From: Fontivita pretiosa
Lineage (GTDB): Bacteria > Planctomycetota > Phycisphaerae > Tepidisphaerales > Tepidisphaeraceae
Reading direction: 5' to 3'
Assembly: GCF_050410795.1 (NCBI RefSeq)
Contig: NZ_CP191258.1
Coordinates: 4,712,001 to 4,776,000, forward strand
DNA: 64,000 nucleotides
In this document: in pieces, positions 25,166-34,465 of the stretch
Layout of the letters: every line of letters starts with the position of its first letter
Numbering within the stretch: position 1 is the stretch's first letter
Made by a program: the position numbers and the translations under genes
The notes under the pieces: model-generated
What the model was told of the DNA's origin: nothing
Database searches by the model: none
Seen by the model: the letters and a program-made list of their open reading frames with translations, nothing else

Positions 25166-25819
25166 ATGGCACAAACCAAGGAACAACTACTGAGCAGAAT
25201 GTGTGAGGCCGGGGTGGTCGCGGTGATCCGCGCCAAGTCCAAGGAACAACTCATCGACATCACCAACGCGCTGCTGGAGGGCGGCGTGATCAGCATCGAG
25301 GTGACGATGAGCACGCCCAAGGCGATCGCGGGGATCGAGGAGCTGGCCGACAAGTTCGGCGAGCGCGCGATCGTGGGCGTGGGGACGGTGCTGGACGCGG
25401 CGACGGCGCGCGACGCGATCGCGGCGGGGGCGCAGTTCGTCGTCTCGCCGATCACCGATCCGGAGATCATCGCCACCACGATCCGTTACGGGAAGATCAG
25501 CATCCCCGGCGCCTTCACGCCCACGGAGATCCTCCGCGCCTGGACGCTGGGCGGGGATGTGGTCAAGGTCTTCCCCGCCACCGCCCTGGGGCCGCAGTAC
25601 TTCAAGGATCTTTTGGGCCCGCTGCCGCAGCTCAAGCTCACGCCCACCGGCGGTGTGGACGTGAAGACGACGCCGGCGTGGATCAAGGCCGGTGCCGTGT
25701 GCGTGGGCGCGGGATCCGCACTGGTCTCCAAGGAAGCGTTGGCGAAAAACGACTGGGCGGCGATCGCGAAGGCGGCCAGGGAGTTCACCGACGCCGTCAA
25801 ATCCGCGCGACAGGCATAG
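25166..25819 (+). CDS. eda: 2-dehydro-3-deoxyphosphogluconate (KDPG) aldolase / 4-hydroxy-2-oxoglutarate aldolase
   Basis: 217 residues, a complete class I aldolase of the Entner-Doudoroff pathway that splits KDPG to pyruvate and glyceraldehyde 3-phosphate. The Schiff-base lysine is K134 in VVKVFPATALGP. The proton acceptor glutamate lies in GVISIEVTMSTP. GVGTVLDAATA and TPTGGVD are the family phosphate-binding segments. ATG 25166 gives the canonical start. No edd (dehydratase) is in the window, so the source of KDPG or KHG is unknown; a galacturonate or keto-acid role is possible. The divergent promoter region to DUF89 is 152 bases. Confidence 0.95.
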   Translation: MAQTKEQLLSRMCEAGVVAVIRAKSKEQLIDITNALLEGGVISIEVTMSTPKAIAGIEELADKFGERAIVGVGTVLDAATARDAIAAGAQFVVSPITDPEIIATTIRYGKISIPGAFTPTEILRAWTLGGDVVKVFPATALGPQYFKDLLGPLPQLKLTPTGGVDVKTTPAWIKAGAVCVGAGSALVSKEALAKNDWAAIAKAAREFTDAVKSARQA

Positions 25820-25840
25820 ACTTGGAGCTTGCAGGGCGAA

Positions 25841-27745
25841 TCAGAACCCCGTGCGCTTGAACTGTTTTTCCAGGTCGCGCAGGGTCAGTCGCAAAGTGGT
25901 GGGCCGGCCATGGGGGCAGTTGCTGCTGCGCTCGACCAGGTCCTTGCGCGCCAGCAGCGCCTCGATCTCGGCGGGAGTGAGCGGGTCGCCGGCCTTCACC
26001 GCCGCTTTGCACGCCATCATGTCCAGGATCTCGTGCAGCAGCTCTTCTTCGTGCAGATCCAGCAGTTCCTGTTCGCCCCGCTCCAGCAGTTCCCGCACGA
26101 ATTCGGCGGGATCCAGCCTTTCCAGGAAGGAGGGGAAAGCGTGGACGGCGACGGCGTCGGGGCCGAAAGGCTCGGCCTCGATGCCCAGCCGGGCCAGCAG
26201 TGGCTGAATCTGTTCCAGCAGCGCGATCTGCCGCGTGGAGGCGGCCAGCGTCTGCGGCACCAGCAGTCGCTGCGACTCCAGCGGCCCGCGAGTGATCCGC
26301 GTCTTCAGCTCCTCGAACATGATCCTCTCATGCAGCGCATGCTGATCGATGATGATCAGTCCGTCTTCGGATTCGGCCACAAGGTAGCTGTTGTGAAGCT
26401 GGATAGCCGACGGGGGCTTGGCGGGCGCGGCAGCGGCGCGCGACGGAGGCGCGATCGGAGCGCTGGATTCCATGCCCCTGGCCACAGTGGCAGGCGGCTG
26501 CGGCAGCGAAGCGGCGCTCGGTGCATCGCTCGGCGGATGCGATGGATGCGGCGGGAAGATGGACGGCGACGTCGAGGCGCCCGCCGGCTGGGGAACCCAG
26601 ACGCTGGGATTGACCGGCGCGGCGCGGAAGAATTCGGCCAGCCGTGTCTGCATGTCTTTTCGTTCCTGATCGTCGGGAGCCGCGGCGCGCGCGACAGCGC
26701 GCGGCGTCAGGTCGCTGCCGAGCAGTCGCTCGCGCACGGCGGCCATCACCAGCCCGTGAATCCGCTGTCCATCGCGAAAACGCACCTCGGCCTTGGTCGG
26801 GTGAACGTTCACGTCCACATCTTCAGGGGGCATGTCGATCAGCAAGACGGCGGCGGGGTATCGGCCCGGCTCGGTCAGGCCGCGATACGCCTCCCGAAGC
26901 GCGTGCTGAATGAACTTGTCGCGGATGGGGCGGTTATTGAGGTAGATGTGTTGGAACCTGGCGGTGGGGCGTGCCAGCTCTGGCAGGCCGATGATGCCGC
27001 GGAGGCGGATTTCGGCGTCGCGGCAGTCCAGCGGCAGGCGCTGTTCGTGGAACTCCTGTGGCCAGGCGCACAACAGGCGTTGCTGCTCGTCGGTGGCGGG
27101 CAAATCCAGGGCGATGCGCCCGTTGTGCAGGAGCCTGAAGCTGATCCGCGGTCGGGGCAGGGCGCATCGCAGGAGCATCTCGGCGATATGCCCGAACTCG
27201 GTGGCAGCGCCCTTGAGAAATTTGCGTCGCGCCGGAACGTTGTAAAACAGGTTGCGGACTTCGACGGTAGTGCCGACGTTTCCCGCGGCGGCCTGCGGAT
27301 CGGAAATCTCGCCGCCGCGGTTGTGGATTTCCCAGGCGGCATCCTCGCGTGCGTCGGCCAGGCGGCTGAGGATGCGGCAGTGCGACACAGCGCCGATGCT
27401 CGCCAGCGCTTCGCCTCGGAATCCCAGCGTGGTGATCCTGAACAGGTCCTCATCATCGTGCAGCTTGCTGGTCGCGTGGGAGGCAAAGGCCAGCAGCAGG
27501 TCCTGCGGTGAGATGCCGCTGCCGTCGTCGATGACGCGGATCAGCTCGCGTCCGCCGTCCTCGACTTCGACGGTGATGTGGGTGGCGCCGGCGTCAATGG
27601 AGTTCTCCAGCAGCTCCTTGACCACCGAGGCCGGGCGCTCGATCACTTCTCCGGCGGCGATTCGGTTAACCAGCGAGGGCGGAAGCTGCCGGATGGCGCC
27701 CGGACGGAGGCGCGGGTTGTTGGAACGATCATCCTGCACAAACAC
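25841..27745 (-). CDS. mutL: DNA mismatch repair endonuclease MutL
   Basis: 634 residues. The GHKL ATPase start is RIAAGEVIERPASVVKELLENSIDAG, with DDGSGI and the FRGEALASIGAVS segment. The C-terminal domain has the metal motif DQHALHERIMFE (D467) matching DQHAx2Ex4E, and later ACKAAVKAGD and CPHGRPTTL. This marks the latent nicking endonuclease type, so strand discrimination would not need MutH, which is absent from the window. The linker from about residue 375 is Pro/Ala-rich, as usual. No mutS is adjacent. Confidence 0.97.
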   Translation of the reverse strand: MFVQDDRSNNPRLRPGAIRQLPPSLVNRIAAGEVIERPASVVKELLENSIDAGATHITVEVEDGGRELIRVIDDGSGISPQDLLLAFASHATSKLHDDEDLFRITTLGFRGEALASIGAVSHCRILSRLADAREDAAWEIHNRGGEISDPQAAAGNVGTTVEVRNLFYNVPARRKFLKGAATEFGHIAEMLLRCALPRPRISFRLLHNGRIALDLPATDEQQRLLCAWPQEFHEQRLPLDCRDAEIRLRGIIGLPELARPTARFQHIYLNNRPIRDKFIQHALREAYRGLTEPGRYPAAVLLIDMPPEDVDVNVHPTKAEVRFRDGQRIHGLVMAAVRERLLGSDLTPRAVARAAAPDDQERKDMQTRLAEFFRAAPVNPSVWVPQPAGASTSPSIFPPHPSHPPSDAPSAASLPQPPATVARGMESSAPIAPPSRAAAAPAKPPSAIQLHNSYLVAESEDGLIIIDQHALHERIMFEELKTRITRGPLESQRLLVPQTLAASTRQIALLEQIQPLLARLGIEAEPFGPDAVAVHAFPSFLERLDPAEFVRELLERGEQELLDLHEEELLHEILDMMACKAAVKAGDPLTPAEIEALLARKDLVERSSNCPHGRPTTLRLTLRDLEKQFKRTGF

Positions 27746-27857
27746 GTCGCGATTATAGTACAGCCAGCGGCAAATTGAGCGCCGCGGGATAGGCGAGGCA
27801 CAGGTTATTCACGCCGCCGGATCGACGAGCTGCACAGACGGATCGGCCGGCGGTCGC

Positions 27858-28541
27858 TCAGGCACGCTCCAGACGTCTCACGCCCGCGGGCGAGCCGATC
27901 AGCGCCGCCTCCGCGATGGCCAGGAACAGCCCCGATTCGACGATGCCGGCGCGGGACTTGAGGCTCAGCTCCAGGGCTCTGGGCGCCGCAATCGGAGCAG
28001 GAAACCGGCAGTCATAGATCAGGTTGCCGTTGTCAGTGGTGAATGGCGAGCCGTCGGGGTTTCGTCGCAGCAACGGCTGACAGCCCAGGGAACGGAAGAA
28101 GGTCTCGTGCGTTTCGTGCCCGAAGGGCAGGACCTCCACCGGCAAAGCGGTTTTGGATCCCAGGGCTGGCACGAGCTTGGCCTCGTCGGCGATGATGACC
28201 AGACGATGGCTGTTCTGGGCGACGATCTTTTCGCGCGTCAGTGCGCCGCCCATGCCCTTGATCAGGTCCAGGTTCGGCGCGATTTCATCGGCGCCGTCGA
28301 TAGTGAGGTCGGGGTGCGGGTCGCGGGCGAGACTGGTCAGCGGAATGCCCAGACTTGCAGCGCGTTGTTCGGAGCGGATGGAGGTCGGCACGCCGCGGAC
28401 GTTGCGCAGGCGGCCGAGGGTAATGGCCTCGGCCAGTGCGACCAGAAAGAAATCCGCGGTCGAACCGGTGCCCAGTCCGACGACCATGTTGTCGCGGATG
28501 AGTTCAAGAGCGGCCAGGGCGGCACGTTGCTTGGGATCCAT
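27858..28541 (-). CDS. rpiA: Ribose-5-phosphate isomerase A
   Basis: 227 residues, cytosolic, interconverting ribose 5-phosphate and ribulose 5-phosphate in the pentose phosphate pathway. Motifs: VGLGTGSTADFFLVALAE, TIDGADEI, KGMGGALTREKIVAQ and the C-terminal ESGLFL region. Length is standard. It follows GH2 (start 30542) on the same strand across about 110 bases, and mutL lies 112 bases downstream in the same direction. Confidence 0.96.
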   Translation of the reverse strand: MDPKQRAALAALELIRDNMVVGLGTGSTADFFLVALAEAITLGRLRNVRGVPTSIRSEQRAASLGIPLTSLARDPHPDLTIDGADEIAPNLDLIKGMGGALTREKIVAQNSHRLVIIADEAKLVPALGSKTALPVEVLPFGHETHETFFRSLGCQPLLRRNPDGSPFTTDNGNLIYDCRFPAPIAAPRALELSLKSRAGIVESGLFLAIAEAALIGSPAGVRRLERA

Positions 28542-28652
28542 GGGGGCGCAGAGGATAACGGCGCGAAAGCGGTTTTGCGATACCGGCGGCGCGCGTCATC
28601 TGTACTTGCTGCACGCGCACGGCTGCGGGCAACGCAGGCGTCGCGACATCGC

Positions 28653-30542
28653 TCACGTACGTTCCTGGCTCGTCAATCGCTCTCGCCACCTGGCTTGGAT
28701 CTGCTGATCCTGGGGACTTTGCGGGCCGCGCGTGGCGACGGCGATCTCATCGAGCGGGAATTTGGGCGTGCGGTCCATGTACAGCAGCCCGTTGGCCTCC
28801 TGGTACGTGTCGGTGAACTGCGTGTAGCAGAAGCCTGCCAGCACCGGCAAGGAGCGTACGGCGGCGAGCAGCTCGGCGTACCGGCAGGCCAGGTCCTCGG
28901 GGCTTTGGGCGCGGGAGTAGCCCCAGGTGTGATCCTGATCCTTGGAATAGGCGATTCCACCAAACTCGCTGAGCATGATCGGTTGTCCGCGATACTCGAA
29001 ATCCGGCAGCAGCAGCATACGGTGTCCGGGATACTCGCGTTGCAGGATTTGCGCCGGATCGCGGCTGCGGGTGTCGTAGCGTTGCAGGATGCGACCAGGG
29101 TCCGGATCGTAGTCGTGGATGGTGATGATGTCGGTGGCGGCGGCTTCCCAGCCGTCGTTGCCGATGACCGGTCGCGTCGGATCGAGACACCTGGTCAGGT
29201 GATACAGTGCCTGAACCGCGTGCCGCTGGGCGGCGCTGCTGGGCAGGTCGGGCACGCCCCAGGATTCATTGAACGGCACCCACGCGATGATGCACGGGTG
29301 GCTGATGTCCCGCTCGATCGCTTCAATCCATTGCTGGGTGAGTCGGCGGATGCTCTGGTCGGAAAACGTGTAGGTGCTGGGCATTTCTTCCCACACCAGC
29401 AGGCCGAGCTTGTCGGCCCAGTACAAAAACCGCGGGTTTTCGATCTTCTGGTGCATGCGCACGCCGTTGAAGCCCATCGCCTTGATCAGCTCCACATCCT
29501 GGCGATAGGCCTGGTCGTCGGGGGCGGTCAACCCACTGTGCGGCCAGTATCCCTGGTTGAGCACCAGTTGCAGCGTGATCGGCTTGCCGTTGAGAACCAG
29601 CCGGTCGCGCCAGATCTGAATGGATCGCATGGCCGCGTAGCTGCTGACCGAGTCGAGGACGTTGCCCTCGGCGTCAAGCAGGTCGATGTGGGCGTCGATG
29701 AGATTCGGCGACGTCGGCGACCAGAGCAGCTCGGCGCGAGCGTCGTCGATGCCCGGATCGGGCAGGGCGATGGTCCGCTCGATTTGGCCCGGCGGTTCCG
29801 GGATGGCGTATACGTCCTCGGCGAGTTGCCGATCGCGCATGGACAGGCGTGTGTAAAGCTTCAGCGGGAAGCGAGCTTGTGGATCGGCAATGATCCTGGC
29901 CCGCAGGATCAATCCCCACTGCTGAGGGTCGGCTATCCAGCAGAGGCGAACAATGCGCGTGGCATTGACCCGCTCCAACCACACGCTTTGCCAGATACCG
30001 CTGGTGCGGTAATACCAGATGGAATGCGGTCGGGGCTTCCAGTCCTGCTTGCCACGGGGCTTGGCCAGGTCGTGCGGATCGTCATCAGCGCGGACGACGA
30101 TCGTCTGGGTCTTGCCGGGGATCAGAAGGTCGGTGATGTCGGCCTGGAAGGGCGTGTAGCCGCCCTCGTGTGTTACGGCCAGGCGGCCATTCACCCAGAC
30201 GCTGGCCTGGTAATCGACGGCGCCGAAGTGGAGGAGCAGCCGCTGATCGCGTGCCAGTCGCGGTGCATCGAACTGCCGGCGATACCAGCAGGTGGTGAAA
30301 TAACCGGTTTCCACAATCCCACTTGCGGGGGTTTCAGGCGCAAAGGGAACCTCAATCGTACGATTGAAGCGGACTCGCTCCGGCGAATCGGTAGACCCAT
30401 CGCGGTCAATGGCGAACTGCCACTGCCCGTCCAGACAGATCCAGTCGCCGCGCTGCAACTGGGGACGCGGGTATCCGAAACGTACCTCCGGGCGCCCGGG
30501 CTCCAGTGAACCGTTGGATTGCTTCATACGTCGTTTGCTCAT
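28653..30542 (-). CDS. Family 2 glycoside hydrolase (beta-galactosidase/glucuronidase-like)
   Basis: 629 residues. The sugar-binding jelly roll is at the N-terminus (DWICLDGQWQFAIDRDG), then the Ig-like domain and the TIM barrel. The acid/base glutamate is in AWVPFNESWG (NE), and the nucleophile glutamate in PIMLSEFGG. Retaining mechanism, cleaving a terminal beta-linked sugar. No signal peptide is visible, so it may act on imported oligosaccharides, although export by another route cannot be excluded. Start is ATG 30542 or 30527. The upstream region has a 22-bp palindrome. Confidence 0.92.
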   Translation of the reverse strand: MSKRRMKQSNGSLEPGRPEVRFGYPRPQLQRGDWICLDGQWQFAIDRDGSTDSPERVRFNRTIEVPFAPETPASGIVETGYFTTCWYRRQFDAPRLARDQRLLLHFGAVDYQASVWVNGRLAVTHEGGYTPFQADITDLLIPGKTQTIVVRADDDPHDLAKPRGKQDWKPRPHSIWYYRTSGIWQSVWLERVNATRIVRLCWIADPQQWGLILRARIIADPQARFPLKLYTRLSMRDRQLAEDVYAIPEPPGQIERTIALPDPGIDDARAELLWSPTSPNLIDAHIDLLDAEGNVLDSVSSYAAMRSIQIWRDRLVLNGKPITLQLVLNQGYWPHSGLTAPDDQAYRQDVELIKAMGFNGVRMHQKIENPRFLYWADKLGLLVWEEMPSTYTFSDQSIRRLTQQWIEAIERDISHPCIIAWVPFNESWGVPDLPSSAAQRHAVQALYHLTRCLDPTRPVIGNDGWEAAATDIITIHDYDPDPGRILQRYDTRSRDPAQILQREYPGHRMLLLPDFEYRGQPIMLSEFGGIAYSKDQDHTWGYSRAQSPEDLACRYAELLAAVRSLPVLAGFCYTQFTDTYQEANGLLYMDRTPKFPLDEIAVATRGPQSPQDQQIQARWRERLTSQERT

Positions 30543-30565
30543 GCGTACGTGCCTGATTGGCGTTG

Positions 30566-30587
30566 GTCAGGTTTGAACGTACCTGAC
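30566..30587. promoter_or_regulatory. 22-bp palindromic operator candidate between GH2 and the SDR gene
   Basis: Perfect 7-base arms GTCAGGT (30566-30572) and ACCTGAC (30581-30587) flank an 8-base spacer. A half-site-like GCCTGA lies at 30551-30556. It sits 24 bases upstream of the GH2 start and could control both divergent genes. Confidence 0.5.
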
Positions 30588-30725
30588 AATGTAATCATTT
30601 GGTATGGGTGTTGCAGCGGGCGATTTTGCGGACGGATGTGCTGTCAGGATGTCGCCGGCCAGCAGCGTCGCGGCGGCAGATTTTGCACCTCTCACATCCG
30701 TCGCCACAGCAGGGAGAATAGTCGC

Positions 30726-31598
30726 ATGGCCGGCAAGCCCAATCAAAAAGGCAAAACGCGTCCGGCGCAACAGCAGTCGCAGCAGCCCGGGCGGGAGTAT
30801 CCCATGCGCCCGCGGCCCAAGGTCCAGCTTGCCGAGTATCGACCGGCAGGCAAGCTCCAGGGGAAGGCGGCGCTGATCACCGGCGGCGACAGCGGGATCG
30901 GCCGAGCCGTCGCCGTCGCCTACGCCAGAGAAGGCGCCGACGTCGCGATCGTCTACCTCAACGAACACAAGGATGCGGAACAAACCAGACGACTTGTCGA
31001 GGCCGAGGGCCGCAAATGCATCCTCATTTCCGGAGACATCGGCGACGAGCGATTCTGCCAGCAGGTTGTCGAGCAGACCGTGCGCGAGCTGGGCAAGCTC
31101 GACATTCTGGTGAACAACGCCGCCGAGCAGCATCCCCGGCAAAGCATCGAGCAGATCACCGCCGAGCAATTGGAGCGCACCTTCCGCACGAACATCTTCG
31201 CGATGTTCTACCTGACGAAGGCGGCGATGAAGCACCTGAAGCCGGGCAGCGCGATCATCAACACCAGCTCGGTGACCGCGTATCGCGGCAGCGAGCAGTT
31301 GCTGGATTACTCGGCGACGAAGGGGGCGATCGTGGCATTCACGCGATCGCTGGGGCAGGCGCTGGCAAGCAAGGGGATCCGAGTGAACGGCGTGGCGCCC
31401 GGGCCAATCTGGACGCCGCTGATTCCCTCCACCTTTCCGCCTGAAAAAGTCGAAACGTTTGGCGCCGATGTTCCGATGGGTCGCCCCGGCGAGCCGGCCG
31501 AGGTGGCGCCCAGCTTCGTTTTCCTGGCCAGCAGCGACGCATCCTATTTCGCCGGGCAGATTCTGCACCCCAATGGAGGAGAGATCGTCAACGCATGA
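30726..31598 (+). CDS. Short-chain dehydrogenase of the YdaD/YghA stress-oxidoreductase type
   Basis: 290 residues. After a Gln/Pro-rich N-terminal tail come GGDSGIGRAVAVAYA (NAD(P)-binding), NNAAEQ, the catalytic triad SSVTAYRGSEQLLDYSATK (S, Y, K), and VNGVAPGPIWTP. The tail, with KVQLAEYRPAGKLQGK, resembles the general stress protein 39 family. Substrate unknown; commonly an aldehyde/ketone reductase in the cytoplasm. GGGAG lies before ATG 30726. The next gene starts 39 bases downstream on the same strand. Confidence 0.93.
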   Translation: MAGKPNQKGKTRPAQQQSQQPGREYPMRPRPKVQLAEYRPAGKLQGKAALITGGDSGIGRAVAVAYAREGADVAIVYLNEHKDAEQTRRLVEAEGRKCILISGDIGDERFCQQVVEQTVRELGKLDILVNNAAEQHPRQSIEQITAEQLERTFRTNIFAMFYLTKAAMKHLKPGSAIINTSSVTAYRGSEQLLDYSATKGAIVAFTRSLGQALASKGIRVNGVAPGPIWTPLIPSTFPPEKVETFGADVPMGRPGEPAEVAPSFVFLASSDASYFAGQILHPNGGEIVNA

Positions 31599-31637
31599 AA
31601 GGTTCCTGAGCGTCTGAGGGCATGGAGGAAAGCGACT

Positions 31638-32873
31638 ATGACATACCGACGGTTTCTGACGGGCATGTGCATCGCGGGTGTGGTCCTTGTCGGGCACGGC
31701 TGTGCACGCAAGCCGCAGTCCGGCGTCGCCCGCACTCAACCACAGGTGCAATACGATCTGGCGCAGACGGCTGGCGCCCGGATCCAGACCATCGGGCGGA
31801 TCGAGCCGGCCGTGCTGTTCTACGGGCCGATGCCGACGGGCGTGGCCGTATCGCGCTCGGGGCGAATCTTCGTCAATTTCCCCAGATGGGGCGATCCGGT
31901 CGCGTTTACCGTCGCCGAGATCCGCAACGGCAGGGCCATGGCCTATCCCAACCTCCAGATCAATCAGGGACGGGGGCCCGATTCGTTGATCTCGGTACAG
32001 AGCGTGGTGATCGACCCGCAGGATCGGCTGTGGATCCTGGACACCGCGAGCATCAACTTCGGCCCGGTGCAACCTGGCGCCGCCAAGCTGCTGTGTGTAG
32101 ACCTGAACACGAATCAGGTCGTCAAGAAGATCACGTTCCCGGACAATGTCGTGTTGCCGACGACGTACTTGAACGACGTGCGATTCGACCTGAATCGCGG
32201 CAAGGAAGGCATGGCGTTCATCACCGATTCGTCGGGCACCGGGCCGAACGGAATCATCGTGGTGGACCTGGCGACGGGGTCGAGTTGGCGGAAGCTGCAC
32301 GACCATCCCTCGACTAAAGCGGATGAGAACTTCGTGCCGACGGTGGAAGGCGAGCCGTTGATGGTGCGACTGCCGGGGCAGCAACCCGGTTACCTGCGTA
32401 TCGGCGCCGACGGAATCGCGGTCGATCCGAATGCGGGCGTGCTGTATTATTGCCCGCTGGCCAGCCGCCGGCTGCACAGCGTGTCTCTGTCTGCGCTGGC
32501 GGACCCGAATCTGCCGGATGAGCAGGTGGCGCAGACGATCAAAGATCTTGGGCCGCGCGACTTTGCGTCCGACGGCCTGGACTGCGCCGCCGACGGAACT
32601 CTGTACCTGACCGACTACGAGCACAACGCGATCCGCAAGCGACTGGCCGATGGTCGCTATCAGATCGTCGCACAGGACCCGCGGATGATCTGGCCGGACA
32701 GCATCTCGATCGCGCAGGATGGCTGGCTGTACTTCACGGCCAATCAGCTCAATCGCCAGGCACGCTTTCACGAGGGGCAGGATCGTCGCCAGCAGCCGTA
32801 CGTGCTGTTCCGCACGCGTATCACCGACGCCCCCGGCGGCGCGCCGGCGATGAGCGGAGCGCACCGCAAGTAA
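31638..32873 (+). CDS. Secreted major-royal-jelly/yellow-like protein
   Basis: 411 residues. N-terminal signal with a cysteine at VLVGHGCARK, an imperfect lipobox, so it is secreted and possibly lipid-anchored. The body matches the six-bladed propeller of the yellow/royal-jelly family: VSRSGRIFVNFPRWGDP, VVIDPQDRLWILDTA, YLNDVRFD, FITDSSGTGPNGIIVVDL, DGLDCAADGTLYLTDYEHNAI. Bacterial members are called L-dopachrome tautomerase-related or gluconolactonase-like; enzymatic action is unproven. Probably in one transcript with the SDR. Confidence 0.85.
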   Translation: MTYRRFLTGMCIAGVVLVGHGCARKPQSGVARTQPQVQYDLAQTAGARIQTIGRIEPAVLFYGPMPTGVAVSRSGRIFVNFPRWGDPVAFTVAEIRNGRAMAYPNLQINQGRGPDSLISVQSVVIDPQDRLWILDTASINFGPVQPGAAKLLCVDLNTNQVVKKITFPDNVVLPTTYLNDVRFDLNRGKEGMAFITDSSGTGPNGIIVVDLATGSSWRKLHDHPSTKADENFVPTVEGEPLMVRLPGQQPGYLRIGADGIAVDPNAGVLYYCPLASRRLHSVSLSALADPNLPDEQVAQTIKDLGPRDFASDGLDCAADGTLYLTDYEHNAIRKRLADGRYQIVAQDPRMIWPDSISIAQDGWLYFTANQLNRQARFHEGQDRRQQPYVLFRTRITDAPGGAPAMSGAHRK

Positions 32874-32981
32874 GAGAGGTATTCCCGCGCCCGAGCTTGA
32901 GTGCCCGTTGACGTGCTTGCGGGGTCGTGTGTGTGCCCCGCGACAAGTTGATCGCCGGTGTTGCGGGCGGCGGTGCCAACC

Positions 32982-34136
32982 ATGATGACCACGCGCAGCC
33001 TGCGAGGCACAGTTCAAGGCGGTCGTTCGGCGCAGACCGCCACGGTGGTGATGAACCGGGCGGCGGCGCGTCGAGCCGGACTGCGATATGTGGCCGGTAC
33101 CGAGCACGGGATCCGGCGCATCCACCGCGGCGGTGGGTTCGTTTATATCGATCGTTTGGGACAGCGCATCGCAGATCCGCAGACATTGGCGCGAATCAAG
33201 TCGCTGGCGATTCCTCCGGCATGGGAAGGCGTGTGGATCTGCCCGAATCCGCTGGGGCACATCCAGGCGGTTGGGCGCGATGCCCGCGGTCGCAAGCAAT
33301 ACCGCTATCATCCGCGTTGGCGCGAGGCGCGAGACGATGAGAAGTATCGCAAACTGATCGGCTTCGCCCGGGCACTGCCACGCATCCGCCAGGCCTTACA
33401 TCGCGATCTGAAACGACCCGGATTACCGCGCGCCAAGGTTCTGGCGGCGGTAGTGAGGATTCTGGAGCGTACGCTGATCCGCATCGGTAATGAGGAGTAC
33501 GCCACCAGCAACGGCTCCTACGGGTTGACGACGTTTCACGACCGGCACGCGAAGATCGGCCGCGGTTGGGTGCGCTTCAAGTTCCGCGGCAAGAGCGGCC
33601 TTGCGCACGAGATCGACCTGGAAGATCCCAGGCTCGTGCAGATCATCCGGCACTGTCGTGACTTGCCAGGGGAGCAGTTACTCCAGTATGTCGATGGCCA
33701 TGGTGAGGTGCGCGACATCACCTCCCGAGACGTGAACGACTATCTGCGACAAATCGGCCGCGGCGAGTTCACCGCCAAGGACTTTCGCACCTGGACGGCG
33801 ACGGTTCTGGCGGCGCGGGCGTTGAGGGAGCTTGGGCCGTGGCAGTCAAGGGCGCAGGCCAAGCGCAATATCCGCCTGGCGGTCGAAACGGTGGCGAAGC
33901 GTCTGGGAAACACCAGCGTGGTCTGCCGCCGCTGTTACATCCATCCGGTTGTGTTCGAGGCGTACCTGGATGGCTCGCTGGTGCGGCAGCTCGGCGAGCG
34001 CGCTCAGCGGACGGCCGTCGAGTTGCGGCATCGGTTGTGTCCTGAGGAAGCGGCGGTGTTGGTGCTGCTGCGGCGAAAGCCGCGGCGGGATGCGCGGCCA
34101 CGAAGGACGCATCGCCATACCGCCAGCGTGGTCTGA
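32982..34136 (+). CDS. DNA topoisomerase IB (poxvirus-like)
   Basis: 384 residues from ATG 32982 (another ATG at 32985). The N-terminal FVYIDRLGQRIADPQTLARIKSLAIPPAWEGVWICP is the usual bacterial TopIB opening. Catalytic residues: R in the FR/R-K segment (EEYATSNGSYGLTT onwards, KFRGKSG), and the nucleophile tyrosine Y319 in CRRCYIHP. It relaxes supercoils through a 3'-phosphotyrosine intermediate without ATP. The gene is isolated: DUF2203 follows after 329 bases. The C-terminal 45 residues are basic and probably bind DNA. Confidence 0.93.
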   Translation: MMTTRSLRGTVQGGRSAQTATVVMNRAAARRAGLRYVAGTEHGIRRIHRGGGFVYIDRLGQRIADPQTLARIKSLAIPPAWEGVWICPNPLGHIQAVGRDARGRKQYRYHPRWREARDDEKYRKLIGFARALPRIRQALHRDLKRPGLPRAKVLAAVVRILERTLIRIGNEEYATSNGSYGLTTFHDRHAKIGRGWVRFKFRGKSGLAHEIDLEDPRLVQIIRHCRDLPGEQLLQYVDGHGEVRDITSRDVNDYLRQIGRGEFTAKDFRTWTATVLAARALRELGPWQSRAQAKRNIRLAVETVAKRLGNTSVVCRRCYIHPVVFEAYLDGSLVRQLGERAQRTAVELRHRLCPEEAAVLVLLRRKPRRDARPRRTHRHTASVV

Positions 34137-34465
34137 TCGCGGCACCGACGCAAAGGGCACCAATCGCTCCGCCAGTCCAATGAACCGGTGCGCACGCGGC
34201 ATGAAAAGGTGGCGCGGACGACGCCCGGCGCGGACACGATGATCCCTCAGCCCGCTGGCGCCGTCGTTGCACCTTTCCTCGCTTATGTCCCTGGCCTATC
34301 ATTTGCCGATTAACAGTGGGTGTCTGCGATTGACACGCCATGCCAGCGAGTCAGAATAGCGCCAGCAGACGTCACCAGCCGACGTGACGCGATCAACCGC
34401 CGACGCCTCAGCGTGAAAGGCGACCTTCGCTTTGCCCACACGGTCGCCAGAAAGGCACATACGCC
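34137..34465. other. Intergenic region with promoter of the DUF2203 gene
   Basis: No gene supported. It holds the promoter below, and otherwise I see no conserved structure. Confidence 0.5.
34330..34357 (+). promoter_or_regulatory. Predicted promoter ahead of the DUF2203 gene
   Basis: A perfect TTGACA (34330-34335) and CAGAAT (34352-34357) with a 16-base spacer. Transcription would begin near 34364, leaving a leader of about 100 bases. Confidence 0.45.

Noticed and set aside
30567..33311. Very long minus-strand reading frame (914 codons) over the SDR, royal-jelly-like and topoisomerase genes
   Set aside because: It is antisense to three recognisable plus-strand genes, is Arg/His/Gln-rich without domains, and arises from high-GC codon structure.
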